Shown in pieces: positions 7,848-16,849 of a stretch of DNA of 64,000 nucleotides (position 1 is the stretch's first letter; every line of letters begins with the position of its first letter). The DNA lies in assembly GCF_019688735.1 (NCBI RefSeq), contig NZ_JAIFYA010000002.1:434001-498000 (forward strand), in the 5' to 3' direction. The DNA comes from Thermosulfurimonas sp. F29. GTDB taxonomy: Bacteria > Desulfobacterota > Thermodesulfobacteria > Thermodesulfobacteriales > Thermodesulfobacteriaceae. Position numbers and translations under genes: made by a program. Below the pieces are notes generated by a model, which ran no database searches, was not told the DNA's origin, and saw nothing but the letters and a program-made list of their open reading frames with translations.

Positions 7848-9677
7848 ATGTTCCGGATCGTCCAGGGGGGCACGGAATTCTTCCTTCTCCCGATCCTTCA
7901 TGGGAGCCTGGAGTTCGCTCAGGCGGTTCACCTTCGTCTCCGCGAGATCGAACCCGAGGCCGTGGCGGTGGAATATCCTCCCACGCTCGCCGGGCCTATC
8001 CTCCGGGCGGTCCGGCGTCTTCCGTACCTTTCGGTGATCCACTACACCGAACGGGACGGTACCGAGGTGTATCTCGTGGTGGAGCCGGTGGAGCCCCTGA
8101 TCGAGGCCGCAAGGTTCGCCCTGGAGAGGGAACTTCCGGTCTTCTTCGTGGATCTGGACCTGGAGGGCTATCCGGGAAGAAGAGACCCCTTTCCGGATCC
8201 CTATCTGGTTTTCCGTCTGGGCTACGAGCGCTATGTGGAGGAGGCCCTGCGGGTGGACTTTCCTCCGCTTCCTCAGGACGAAAGCCGCGAGCTGGCCATG
8301 GCCTACGGGCTCCGCAAACTGGCCGGGCGCTTCCGCCGGGTGGCCTTCGTGGTGGGGCTGGCTCACGCGCGTCGGGTGGGGGCCTGGCTTGCCCGGCCCG
8401 ATCTTCCCACCCCTCTGGCCTCCGCTCGCCGTGAAGGAGTGAGGGTCTTTCACCTCTCCGCCGAGGGGTCGCGGGAGGTGCTCTCGGAGGTCGGTTTCCT
8501 CCAGGGAGCCTACGAGGAGGCCCGCCGGCTGGGGAAACTCCCCCTCGACCGGATCCGGCTTCACGAAGAGCTGGTACGAAAGGCCGGTGAGGCCTACGCC
8601 CGGGAATTCCGGGAGGTCCTCCCTCCACGGGCCCTTGCGGTGATGCGACAGTTCAGAAGGAACTGGGCCCTCCTTTCCGGACGCCTGATTCCGGACTTCT
8701 ATCAGCTTCTGGTGGCCGCCCGGGGGACGGGGGGCGACGATTTTGCCTGGCACCTGTGGGAGATCGGAACCCGCTATCCCTATCAGACGGAAACCCCCGA
8801 TCTGGTGCCGCTGGACCTGCGCCTTGAGGATCTGATGAAACCTCACCGCCGGATCCGCTTCTTCCGCCGCATGAAACCCCTTCACCGGCGCCGACTCGTT
8901 CCCGTTAAAAAGAGACCCCCGGAACGCCGGCCCGGGGAGTGGAAGGAGGCCTGGAAGGGGGGAAACATCTGCTCCTTCCCCCCGGAGGACATCGTGATCG
9001 AGAACTTCGGGCGCGAGGCCATGCGTCGGGCCCTGCGGGTGATCTCCGAGGAGCTCCGCCGGGTGGAACCCTTCACGGTGTCCCTCAAAGACGGACCAGA
9101 CCTTCGCGAGACCATACGCCGCTGGCACGAGGGGCGCATCTATGTGGTGGACGCCCCGGCGGCCCCGGGGCGCGCCGGATCGGTGGTGGTCATCTTCGAG
9201 GAGGACGATCCCCCTCCCGGTGGCCGGGAGGAATACCCCTGGAAACTCACCTGGCACGGGGAACACGAAGAGGAGTCCGACATGGCCTTCTACGCCACCC
9301 CGCCCGGGGAGGTGGTCATAGGGCCGGGGATCTCCCGCTGCGTTTACGGGGGATTCATGCTCACCTATCCCCCCATGCGGGTCTACGATGTCTGGAGCGA
9401 CTCCTACTTCGACTTCGCCCGCACCAAGGCCGAACGCCTGCTTCTCGCCGGCATAGATTATTCCCTGGAACGGTACATCGTCTATGTGGCCCGGAGACCT
9501 CCGAGCGCTCTGGCGCGAAGCTTTGCCGCTCGACAGGGCAAAAAGGTGGTCTATCTACCCCTGGGCAGTTTCTCGCCCCTTCTCCTCCGGCGGATCCGTA
9601 CCTTTCATGTGCTCGAAGGGCACCATGTACGCTCCTACGCCCATCGGTTCATAAATACCGATCCTCAACAGGGGTGA
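7848..9677 (+). CDS. MoxR-linked protein with TraB-like N-terminal region
   Basis: 609 residues, starting 2 bp after the MoxR stop. Residues 1 to about 185 resemble TraB/PrgY-type proteins: AVAVEYPPTL, VFFVDLDLEGYPG and FVVGLAHARRVGAWL. The rest is unassigned; the C-terminal third (from about residue 360) is strand-rich with several WSDSYFDFA-like aromatic segments. Coupling to MoxR suggests they work as a pair. The TraB-like assignment is from motif resemblance only. Confidence 0.55.
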   Translation: MFRIVQGGTEFFLLPILHGSLEFAQAVHLRLREIEPEAVAVEYPPTLAGPILRAVRRLPYLSVIHYTERDGTEVYLVVEPVEPLIEAARFALERELPVFFVDLDLEGYPGRRDPFPDPYLVFRLGYERYVEEALRVDFPPLPQDESRELAMAYGLRKLAGRFRRVAFVVGLAHARRVGAWLARPDLPTPLASARREGVRVFHLSAEGSREVLSEVGFLQGAYEEARRLGKLPLDRIRLHEELVRKAGEAYAREFREVLPPRALAVMRQFRRNWALLSGRLIPDFYQLLVAARGTGGDDFAWHLWEIGTRYPYQTETPDLVPLDLRLEDLMKPHRRIRFFRRMKPLHRRRLVPVKKRPPERRPGEWKEAWKGGNICSFPPEDIVIENFGREAMRRALRVISEELRRVEPFTVSLKDGPDLRETIRRWHEGRIYVVDAPAAPGRAGSVVVIFEEDDPPPGGREEYPWKLTWHGEHEEESDMAFYATPPGEVVIGPGISRCVYGGFMLTYPPMRVYDVWSDSYFDFARTKAERLLLAGIDYSLERYIVYVARRPPSALARSFAARQGKKVVYLPLGSFSPLLLRRIRTFHVLEGHHVRSYAHRFINTDPQQG

Positions 9678-9683
9678 GACCCC

Positions 9684-10334
9684 TCAACACTCCCCCCGCA
9701 CCTCTCGATTCAGACGCTCGAAGAATTCCTCCATGAAACGGTGGCGTTCCTCGGCCAGTCGGCGTCCGCTCCGGGTGAGCAGACGATCCTTTATCTTCGA
9801 AAGCTTGAGCTTGAACTCCCGCCAGGCGGTGTCCTCCGCTGAGTAGGGTTCGGTCTTTTCGAGGTCCACCTCCGGATTGTGAAGGCGGGCCCCCACCTCG
9901 CCGGCGAAAAGAAAGGCCCGGCCTATTCCCACCGCACCGAGACTGTCCAGTTTATCGGCATCAAAGAGGACCTTCTCCTCGAGGGTTTCCGGGGGTTCTC
10001 CCCGCCGAAACCGGTGGCGTCTTATGGCCCGTACCACCCGTTCGATGAAGTCCCGGGGAAGGCCTTCCTCCTCGAGAATCCTTCGGGCCAGCTCGGCCCC
10101 GTATTCAGCGTGGCAGATACGCCCCCGGGTGCGGGCTTCCTCGCCGCGACCTATGTCGTGAAGGAGGGCCGCCACCCGCACCACCTCCGGGTCGGCGCCT
10201 TCCTCACGGGCCAGACGCTCGGCCAGTCGCAGCACCCGCTCCACATGATCCAGGCGATGCGAGGTCCCGTTGGCCTCGTAAAGCTTTCGGGCTCGCTCCC
10301 GTAGTCTCTCCCAGGTGGCCTGATCAAGCCTCAT
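9684..10334 (-). CDS. HD-domain phosphohydrolase
   Basis: 216 residues with the HD metal-site pattern: H in SHRLDHVERVL, HD in ALLHDIGRG, then HRFRRGEPP and DADKLDSLGAVG. It is probably a nucleotide or phosphate-ester hydrolase of the YedJ/YfbR-like group; the substrate is unknown. The ATG at 10334 (MRLDQATW) is chosen because it overlaps the end of the MFS gene by 11 bp. The two genes form an operon that converges on the TraB-like gene with a 6-bp gap. Confidence 0.7.
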   Translation of the reverse strand: MRLDQATWERLRERARKLYEANGTSHRLDHVERVLRLAERLAREEGADPEVVRVAALLHDIGRGEEARTRGRICHAEYGAELARRILEEEGLPRDFIERVVRAIRRHRFRRGEPPETLEEKVLFDADKLDSLGAVGIGRAFLFAGEVGARLHNPEVDLEKTEPYSAEDTAWREFKLKLSKIKDRLLTRSGRRLAEERHRFMEEFFERLNREVRGEC

Positions 10335-11541
10335 GCCGAAACCTCCACCACAGGAGAAAGATAAGCCCCCCGGAGACCAGGGCCGCAATCCTAAGGGCCG
10401 GGGCCGCCCCCACCCTTTCGGCCACCGCCCCCCAGAAAAGGCTTCCCGCCGGGAAAAGCCCGAAGAAGCACCAGCTGAAAAGCCCCAGCACCCGCCCCCG
10501 CATCTCGTCCTCGCACAGGGTCTGAACCCGGGCGTTTCCGTTCATGATGATATTTACCATGAGAAACCCGACGAGGGCCAGAAGGAGTCCTCCCTTAAGG
10601 ATCCCTCCTCCCAGGGTAAGGAAAAAGATCGCCGGCGGAAGAAGCAGGGCCGAAAAGAAGATGAGCCTTCCCTGGGGGAGACGACGCCCCAGGGTGCCGG
10701 CAAAGCCCGCTCCGAGAAGCGCCCCCAGCCCGTTTGCCGCCATAAAGAAGCTGAACTCCCGGGCTCCTCCGTGGTAGAGTTCGCGGGTGAGGGGGGGAAG
10801 GAGCACCGCGTAGGGAAAGAGCCCCACGCTCACCAGCATTACCAGAAGGAGGACTCCCTTTATGGCGGGTCTCCGGGCGGCATAGGAAAGACCCTCCCGC
10901 AGGGAAAGGAAAAGACCGGTTCGGGGGGGTTTGCGTTCCTCCGGGAGGTCCATAAGCGCCACCGCCGTCATCACCGGGAGGTAACTCGCCGCGTTGAAGA
11001 GAAAGCAGTAGGCCAGCCCGGAGAAGGCCATGAGCCAGCCGGCGAGCGCCGGCCCCAGGAAACGGGAAAGGTTAAAGGCGAGAGAATGAAGGGATAGGGC
11101 CGAGACCAGGTCCTCCCTGCCCACCATGTCGTAGATGAAGGCGTTGCGCACCGGAAACTCCAGGGCCACTCCCACGCCCAGAAGAAAGGCCAGCAGAAGG
11201 ATGTGCCAGGGGCGGATCAGCCCGGTGAAAACCAGGAGAAAGAGGAGAAACGCGGAAAGGGCGGCCACGGACTGGGCCGCGATCAGCACCTTCCTCTTGG
11301 AGAAGTGGTCGGCGATGACCCCGGCAGGAAGGGCCAGAAGGAGCACCGGGAAGGAACCCAGGGCTCCGAGAAGCCCCAGGTAGGCCGAGGAACCGGTCAG
11401 CTCGTAAAGGAGCCAGCGCTGGGCCGTGGTGTGCACCCAGCGGCCGAGAAGGGAAAGGCCCTGAGCCATGATGAAGTAACGAAAGTGTTTCCTGCGCAGA
11501 GGCAGAACCAGTCCCTGCGCCAGTTCCACCCAGAAAGCCAT
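10324..11541 (-). CDS. MFS transporter (EntS/MFS_3-type)
   Basis: 405 residues with about 12 transmembrane segments. The loop after helix 2 reads GVIADHFSKRKVLI, the conserved MFS motif A, and NGNARVQTLCEDEMRGRVLGLF is typical of the enterobactin-exporter-like MFS_3 group. The cargo cannot be told. It is the first gene of a two-gene operon with the HD protein. Confidence 0.75.
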   Translation of the reverse strand: MAFWVELAQGLVLPLRRKHFRYFIMAQGLSLLGRWVHTTAQRWLLYELTGSSAYLGLLGALGSFPVLLLALPAGVIADHFSKRKVLIAAQSVAALSAFLLFLLVFTGLIRPWHILLLAFLLGVGVALEFPVRNAFIYDMVGREDLVSALSLHSLAFNLSRFLGPALAGWLMAFSGLAYCFLFNAASYLPVMTAVALMDLPEERKPPRTGLFLSLREGLSYAARRPAIKGVLLLVMLVSVGLFPYAVLLPPLTRELYHGGAREFSFFMAANGLGALLGAGFAGTLGRRLPQGRLIFFSALLLPPAIFFLTLGGGILKGGLLLALVGFLMVNIIMNGNARVQTLCEDEMRGRVLGLFSWCFFGLFPAGSLFWGAVAERVGAAPALRIAALVSGGLIFLLWWRFRHEA

Positions 11542-11629
11542 GGCCCTAATCTTAACCGCGAGGCCCCCCTTTGCCTAGAAAGGCCGAAGCTGCTAATCTT
11601 TGCCTGAAAAGCTCCGAGGAGGGAGGGTC

Positions 11630-12175
11630 ATGGAGATCAATCCCGAGAAAGAGGTAGCGGCCCTGGTGGGGAAACTTATGCTGGCGGCGGCCCGGACGGC
11701 CCCCAAGGCCCGGGGACAGGACGAACTGGTAACCGCTCTGGTCGTTGAGGGGGAGGAAAAGGAGGCCCTCGCCCGGGAGATGGAGAGGGTGGCCGAGAGG
11801 GGTAAGGCCTTTGCCTTTTTCAAGCGCGACGCGGACAATGTGCGAAGGGCCGAGGCCGTGGTCCTCATCGGACTCGATTTCAAGCGACCGGTGGGGGTGA
11901 ACTGCCGGGGGTGCGGCTTTGACTGCGAGGGTATCCTCAAGGCGGAAAGAAGCGCGGGGGATTACGAGGGGCCGGTCTGTGCCATGCGCCTCATTGATCT
12001 GGGGATAGCGGTTGGTTCGGCGGTGAGCGTGGCCAAGGACCTCTGCGTGGACAACCGGGTGATGTACACCATCGGTGTGGCGGCCCGGAGGCTGGGATGG
12101 CTCTCGGCGCAGGTGGTGCTGGGGATACCCCTGAGCATCAAGGGCAAGAACATCTTCTTTGATCGCAAGGCATGA
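11630..12175 (+). CDS. DUF2148 protein (ferredoxin-like cysteine motif)
   Basis: 181 residues. The conserved centre is GVNCRGCGFDCEG with a further Cys in GPVCAMRLIDLGIAVGSA and DLCVDNRVMYTIG, matching the DUF2148 family found in anaerobes. It may bind an iron-sulfur cluster, but the function is not known. ATG 11630 is chosen because GGAGGGAGGG lies just upstream. It overlaps the transporter gene that follows (ATGA). Confidence 0.7.
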   Translation: MEINPEKEVAALVGKLMLAAARTAPKARGQDELVTALVVEGEEKEALAREMERVAERGKAFAFFKRDADNVRRAEAVVLIGLDFKRPVGVNCRGCGFDCEGILKAERSAGDYEGPVCAMRLIDLGIAVGSAVSVAKDLCVDNRVMYTIGVAARRLGWLSAQVVLGIPLSIKGKNIFFDRKA

Positions 12176-12600
12176 ACGGTAAGGCCCTGGCCCTGTGGCT
12201 TCTGACCCTCCTCTTCTGGGGGTCTTCGCCTTTGCTCGAAAAGCTGGCCCTGCGGGCCGTCTCGCCCCTCCTCGCGCTCACCATTCGAACCTCCGTTGCG
12301 GCGGTGGCCCTGGTGCTGGCGGCCCTTCTCACCGGCGAGGCCGGCGGGATCCCGGAGGTCAGCCCGCGGGATCTCCTGATCCTCGGGGCAAGCGGGATTC
12401 TCGCCGGGTTTCTGGGGATGCTCACCTATTTTTCCCTCCTCAAGACCGGAGCGGCCTCAAAGATCGTTCCCCTCACCGCGGCCTATCCCCTGGTAACCGC
12501 GGTGCTGGCCCTCCTGATTCTCCGGGAGGATTTGACCCTTACGCGTCTTCTGGGAATACTTTTAACCGTGGCGGGGCTGATAATCCTTCAGAGGAGCTGA
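12172..12600 (+). CDS. EamA-type small membrane transporter
   Basis: 142 residues with five hydrophobic helices and the single EamA half-unit pattern (LFWGSSPLLEKLAL at the start, LTAAYPLVTAVLALLILREDLT near the end). Single-EamA proteins dimerise to form a DMT-type exporter. It is translationally coupled to the DUF2148 gene. Confidence 0.75.
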   Translation: MNGKALALWLLTLLFWGSSPLLEKLALRAVSPLLALTIRTSVAAVALVLAALLTGEAGGIPEVSPRDLLILGASGILAGFLGMLTYFSLLKTGAASKIVPLTAAYPLVTAVLALLILREDLTLTRLLGILLTVAGLIILQRS

Positions 12601-12603
12601 GGG

Positions 12604-14328
12604 GTGCGCAATCAGGAGGTGGCGGAGGTCTTCAAAAAGGTGGCGGCCCTTCTCGAGATCAAGGGGGAGAATCCCTACCGGGTGCGGGCCTATCAGCGGG
12701 CGGCTCAGAACCTCGAGGCCTTAACCCGGGATGTGGAGGAGCTGGCCCGCCGGGGGCAGCTTACCCGCATACCGGGCATAGGGGCGGATCTGGCCGGAAA
12801 GATCAAGGAGATCCTGGAGACCGGTACCCTTTCCCTGTACGAGGAGCTCAAACGGGAGATCCCCGCGGAGCTCCTGAAATTCCTCGAGATCCCCGGACTC
12901 GGCCCCAAAAAGGCCAAACTCATTTACGACGCCCTGGGCATAAAGACCCTGGAGGACCTGGAGAAAGCCTGCCTGGAACACAAGATCGCCCGACTTCCGG
13001 GGATGGGCTACAAGACCGAGGAGAAGATTCTGAAGGGGCTCAAGCTCCTGCGGGAAAAGATCGGCCGCAGGCCTCTCGGAGAGGTGCTGCCGCTGGCGGA
13101 GGAACTCCTCGATTATCTGCGGAAAAAGGCCCCGGTGGATCGCATCGCGGTGGCGGGAAGCATTCGCCGCCGCCGGGAAACCGTGAAGGACATCGACATC
13201 CTGGTCACCTCCCGGAATCCTCTCCGCGTAATGGAGACCTTCGTGGCCTTCGGCCGGGTGGAAGAGGTCCTGGCCCACGGCGAGACCAAGACCAGCGTGC
13301 GCATAAGCCCGGGGATACAGGTGGACCTCCGGGTGGTGGACCCGGAGTGCTGGGGGGCGGCGCTGGCCTACTTCACCGGCTCCAAGGCTCACAACATTCG
13401 TATCCGGGAGATGGGGGTGGAGCGGGGGCTTAAGATCAACGAGTACGGCGTCTTCCGGGGAGACCGGAGGATCGGAGGCCGGGAGGAAGAGGAAGTCTTC
13501 GCCGCGGTGGGACTTCCCTGGATTCCGCCGGAACTGCGGGAGGATCGGGGGGAGATAGAGGCCGCCCTTGAGGGACGACTTCCGGATCTCGTTAAGTACG
13601 AAGACCTGCACGGCGACGCCCATGTGCACTCCAAGTACAGCGACGGGCACTCGAGTCTCGAGGAGATCGCGGCCTTTGCGGAATCCCTGGGGCTTTCCTG
13701 GGTGGGGATCTGCGATCATTCCCAGGGTCTCAAGGTGGCCGGAGGGGTGCCAGTGGAGGCCCTGATGGAGAAAAAACGGGCCATCGAGGAATTCAACCGG
13801 CGTTCGAAAGGGGTGAAACTGATTTTCGGAGCCGAGGTGGACATTCGGGCGGACGGAACGCTGGACTATCCCGACGAGGTGCTCGCCGAGATCGATCTCG
13901 TCATCGCCGCCATCCACACCGGGTTTCAGCAGCCGGAGGAACAGCTCACCGCCCGGGCGGTGGCGGCCCTCTCCCATCCCCTGGTGCACGCCCTGGCCCA
14001 TCCCACGGGTCGGCTGCTGGGTGAACGCGAGCCCTACGCCCTGGACCTCACCAGGGTGATCGAGGCGGCGGCCGGGCACGGCAAGGCCCTGGAAATAAAC
14101 GCCTTTTACAACCGCCTGGATCTGAACGACATCCACGCCCGCCAGGCCCGGGAGGCCGGGGTGAAGCTCCTCATCGGGACCGACGCCCACATCGCCGACC
14201 AGATGGCCCAGCTCGCCCTGGGGGTGGCCGTGGCCCGAAGGGCTTGGTGTGAGAAAGAGGATGTGCTAAATACATTATCGTACGAGGAATTTCTGGACTG
14301 GCTCAAAAAGGTGAGGGGGCAATTCTGA
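12604..14328 (+). CDS. polX: DNA polymerase/3'-5' exonuclease PolX
   Basis: 574 residues, the normal length for bacterial PolX. N-terminal helix-hairpin-helix segments ([31 protein letters not shown]) are followed by the X-family polymerase core ([19 protein letters not shown], metal aspartates; [15 protein letters not shown]) and a C-terminal PHP domain ([21 protein letters not shown] region, with TDAHIADQM at the end). PolX works in base-excision and gap repair. The start is GTG at 12604. Confidence 0.92.
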   Translation: MRNQEVAEVFKKVAALLEIKGENPYRVRAYQRAAQNLEALTRDVEELARRGQLTRIPGIGADLAGKIKEILETGTLSLYEELKREIPAELLKFLEIPGLGPKKAKLIYDALGIKTLEDLEKACLEHKIARLPGMGYKTEEKILKGLKLLREKIGRRPLGEVLPLAEELLDYLRKKAPVDRIAVAGSIRRRRETVKDIDILVTSRNPLRVMETFVAFGRVEEVLAHGETKTSVRISPGIQVDLRVVDPECWGAALAYFTGSKAHNIRIREMGVERGLKINEYGVFRGDRRIGGREEEEVFAAVGLPWIPPELREDRGEIEAALEGRLPDLVKYEDLHGDAHVHSKYSDGHSSLEEIAAFAESLGLSWVGICDHSQGLKVAGGVPVEALMEKKRAIEEFNRRSKGVKLIFGAEVDIRADGTLDYPDEVLAEIDLVIAAIHTGFQQPEEQLTARAVAALSHPLVHALAHPTGRLLGEREPYALDLTRVIEAAAGHGKALEINAFYNRLDLNDIHARQAREAGVKLLIGTDAHIADQMAQLALGVAVARRAWCEKEDVLNTLSYEEFLDWLKKVRGQF

Positions 14329-14606
14329 TGGGTCGGAAACGCGTACATGTCTGGATCTCCGGGAGAGTTCAGGGGGTCTGGTTCCGGTCCTACACCAAAA
14401 AGGAGGCCGACCGGCTGGGGGTAAAGGGCTGGGTGCGCAATCTCCCCGACGGAAGGGTGGAGGCCGTTTTCGAGGGGGAGGAAGAGGCGGTGGAGGCCAT
14501 GGTGCGCTGGTGTCATGTGGGCTCGCCTCTTGCGGAGGTCACCGGTGTGGAGGCCGTGGAGGAACCCTACACCGGTGAGTTCAGGGACTTTTCCATAAGG
14601 TATTGA
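14328..14606 (+). CDS. acyP: Acylphosphatase
   Basis: 92 residues, complete. It contains the catalytic signature [16 protein letters not shown] (Arg) and [17 protein letters not shown] (Asn), followed by the usual C-terminal FSIRY. It hydrolyses acyl phosphates such as carbamoyl phosphate. Its ATG shares a base with the polX stop codon. Confidence 0.92.
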   Translation: MGRKRVHVWISGRVQGVWFRSYTKKEADRLGVKGWVRNLPDGRVEAVFEGEEEAVEAMVRWCHVGSPLAEVTGVEAVEEPYTGEFRDFSIRY

Positions 14607-14610
14607 TCCC

Positions 14611-15753
14611 ATGATCGACCCCGAAAGGCTGAAACTGGAATTCCTGACCCTGGCGGGTATAGACAGTCCCTCCACCCGGGAGAGGGATCTCGCCCAGCAC
14701 CTGATTTCGGTGTTCGAGGCCCTGGGAGGGGAGTGTTTCTTCGACCACTCCGCGGTTTACAGTCGCTCCAACACCGGGAACCTCATCGTGAGGATCCCCG
14801 GGCGTTCCGACCTGGAGCCTCTTCTTCTCTCCGCCCATCTCGACACGGTGGAGCCCACGCCGGAGGTCCAACCGGTGGAGGAGGCCGGGATTATTCGGAA
14901 CGAAAAAGGGGGGCTCGTCGGGGCCGACGACAAGAGCGGCATTGCGGTTATCATCGAGCTGGTGCGGGCGCTTCGGGATTCCGGGGCTTCCCATCCCCCG
15001 CTTGAGCTGGTCTTCACCACCTGTGAGGAGATCGGGCTTTTCGGCGCCCGATACCTGGATTACCGGCTGCTCAGGGCGAAGATGGGCTACATCCTGGACT
15101 CGGAGGACCCCCGAAAGGTTATCGTGAAGGCTCCGGAGGCCATAAAATTCAGGTTGAAGGTGCTGGGCCGGGCCGCGCACACCGGACTCGAGCCGGAAAA
15201 GGGCCTCAGCGCCATAAAACTGGCCGCCGAGGCGCTGGCCCGCCTTCCCAACGGACGCATCGACGAGGAAACCACCCTCAACTTCGGCACCATCAAGGGG
15301 GGTAAAGCCACCAACATCGTTCCCGAGGAGGTGCTCATCGAAGGGGAAATACGGAGTCACGACACCGCAAAGATAGACTCCCTGTGGGAGAGGATCAACG
15401 AGACCTTTCGGGAGGTCTGTTCGCCCCCGGAGCCCGACGGTCGTCCGGCTTTCTCCGCTCACCGGGAGGAGATGTTTCCCCGTTTCCGCGTGGATCCGGA
15501 ACATCCGGTGCTGAGGTTGCTTTCCCGGGCGGCCTCACGCCTGGGGATGGATCTGGAGTACGCCAAGAGCGAGGGGGGCTCGGACGCCAACATCTTCAAC
15601 CGGAACGGTATCACCTGCGTGATCCTGGGCACGGGGATGCGTCGGGTGCACTCCCCGGAGGAATACCTGGTGGTGGAGGACATGGTCCTCTGCACGAAGC
15701 TCCTTTATGAAGTGGTGGTCAGCGCCGGGGAGGGCGCTCTCCAGCCTGATTAA
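14611..15753 (+). CDS. M20-family metallopeptidase (PepT-like)
   Basis: 380 residues. Zinc-binding and catalytic motifs are present: SAHLDTVEP, GADDKSGIAV, TTCEEIGLFG, LDSED and the late GTGMRRVHSPEEY. The insert between about residues 180 and 290 is the M20 dimerisation domain. It is probably a di- or tripeptidase of the PepT group. It overlaps the comF gene by 47 bp. Confidence 0.85.
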   Translation: MIDPERLKLEFLTLAGIDSPSTRERDLAQHLISVFEALGGECFFDHSAVYSRSNTGNLIVRIPGRSDLEPLLLSAHLDTVEPTPEVQPVEEAGIIRNEKGGLVGADDKSGIAVIIELVRALRDSGASHPPLELVFTTCEEIGLFGARYLDYRLLRAKMGYILDSEDPRKVIVKAPEAIKFRLKVLGRAAHTGLEPEKGLSAIKLAAEALARLPNGRIDEETTLNFGTIKGGKATNIVPEEVLIEGEIRSHDTAKIDSLWERINETFREVCSPPEPDGRPAFSAHREEMFPRFRVDPEHPVLRLLSRAASRLGMDLEYAKSEGGSDANIFNRNGITCVILGTGMRRVHSPEEYLVVEDMVLCTKLLYEVVVSAGEGALQPD

Positions 15754-16414
15754 CTTCTTCTTCCCGGACCGTTGCCTCCGATGCGGAATCCGTCCGGGCC
15801 CGGAACGGTTTCTCTGCCCGAACTGCCGGAAGGATCTTCCCCGTCTCACGACCGGGTGTCCGGTCTGCGCCGTTCCCTATCCGGAAGGGGTGCCTCCGCA
15901 CCCCTGCGGAAGGTGTCTTTCGGGACGAAGTTTCGATAGGGTGATAAGCCCTTTCCGTTACGAAGCTCCGGTGAGCGACTGGATTCGGGCCCTTAAGTTC
16001 GGGGAGGATTTTTCTCTCGCCCGCCCTCTGGGAAGACTTCTACGCCAGGGCCTTCCGGAAGCCCTCTCCTGGGACCTGGTGGTCCCGGTGCCCCTTTCCC
16101 GGGAACGCCTCCTTAAGAGGGGTTTCAACCAGAGCGCCCTGCTGGCCCGCTTTGCCTTCGGGGATTTCGCGGACCTTCTGGTGCGCGTGCGCGAGACCAG
16201 ACCCCAGAACGAACTTTCCGGCTCCGAACGCCGGCTAAATGTTAGGAGGGCCTTTGCGGTGAGGCCCGGAATTTCGCTTCTCGGCACACGGGTCCTCCTC
16301 GTGGACGATGTGCTCACCACCGGGGCCACGGCGGAGGAATGCGCCCAAGTGCTCAAGGAGGCCGGGGCCGCGGAGGTAATCGTGGCGGTGCTCGCCCGGG
16401 CCTCAAAAAGTTGA
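15707..16414 (+). CDS. comF: ComF-family phosphoribosyltransferase-like protein
   Basis: 235 residues. An N-terminal four-cysteine zinc ribbon (CLRCG, CPNCRKDL, CPVC, CGRC) precedes a type I PRTase domain with VLLVDDVLTTGATAEECA. ComF proteins take part in DNA uptake in competent bacteria, and homologues are found widely. No other competence genes are nearby. The start lies inside the peptidase gene; no better one is available. Confidence 0.85.
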   Translation: MKWWSAPGRALSSLINFFFPDRCLRCGIRPGPERFLCPNCRKDLPRLTTGCPVCAVPYPEGVPPHPCGRCLSGRSFDRVISPFRYEAPVSDWIRALKFGEDFSLARPLGRLLRQGLPEALSWDLVVPVPLSRERLLKRGFNQSALLARFAFGDFADLLVRVRETRPQNELSGSERRLNVRRAFAVRPGISLLGTRVLLVDDVLTTGATAEECAQVLKEAGAAEVIVAVLARASKS

Positions 16415-16441
16415 TAGACTTGAAGAAAGGAGGTAAAGCGC

Positions 16442-16849
16442 ATGGGGGTCATTTTTAAGACCGTAAGGCTCAGGGGTTCAAAGGGGGAGAGGGAGGTGAG
16501 GGCCCTCTTCGACTCCGGGGCCAGCATGTCCTTCATCAGGGAGGGTCTGGCCCGGGAGCTGGGAATGATAGAGCCCCTTCCCGATCCCCTGCGCTTTGAG
16601 ACCGCCAAGGCCGGAGAGGAACTGGTGGTGGATCGCAGAGTCGTGCTGGACTTCTATCTGGACGGGGACCGGCTTTCGGACGAGTTTCTGGTGGTGTCCG
16701 ACGACTGGGCCACGGAGGAGGTGATCGTGGGGGCCTCCACCTTTCAGAAGTGGCGTCTGGTGCCGGACTTTGAAAGGGAGGAGGTGTACAGCGCCCGTCC
16801 GGTGAAAAAACACATGCTAAAACGAAGGAAAAACTCCCCCCGGATATGA
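16442..16849 (+). CDS. Retropepsin-like aspartic protease domain protein
   Basis: 135 residues with the DSGAS active-site motif (ALFDSGASMSFIRE) of single-domain retroviral-type aspartic proteases and a second strand EEVIVGASTFQKWRL. These act as homodimers. It has a very strong ribosome site (AAAGGAGGT) and overlaps the nitrilase fusion gene by ATGA. The substrate is unknown. Confidence 0.65.
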   Translation: MGVIFKTVRLRGSKGEREVRALFDSGASMSFIREGLARELGMIEPLPDPLRFETAKAGEELVVDRRVVLDFYLDGDRLSDEFLVVSDDWATEEVIVGASTFQKWRLVPDFEREEVYSARPVKKHMLKRRKNSPRI

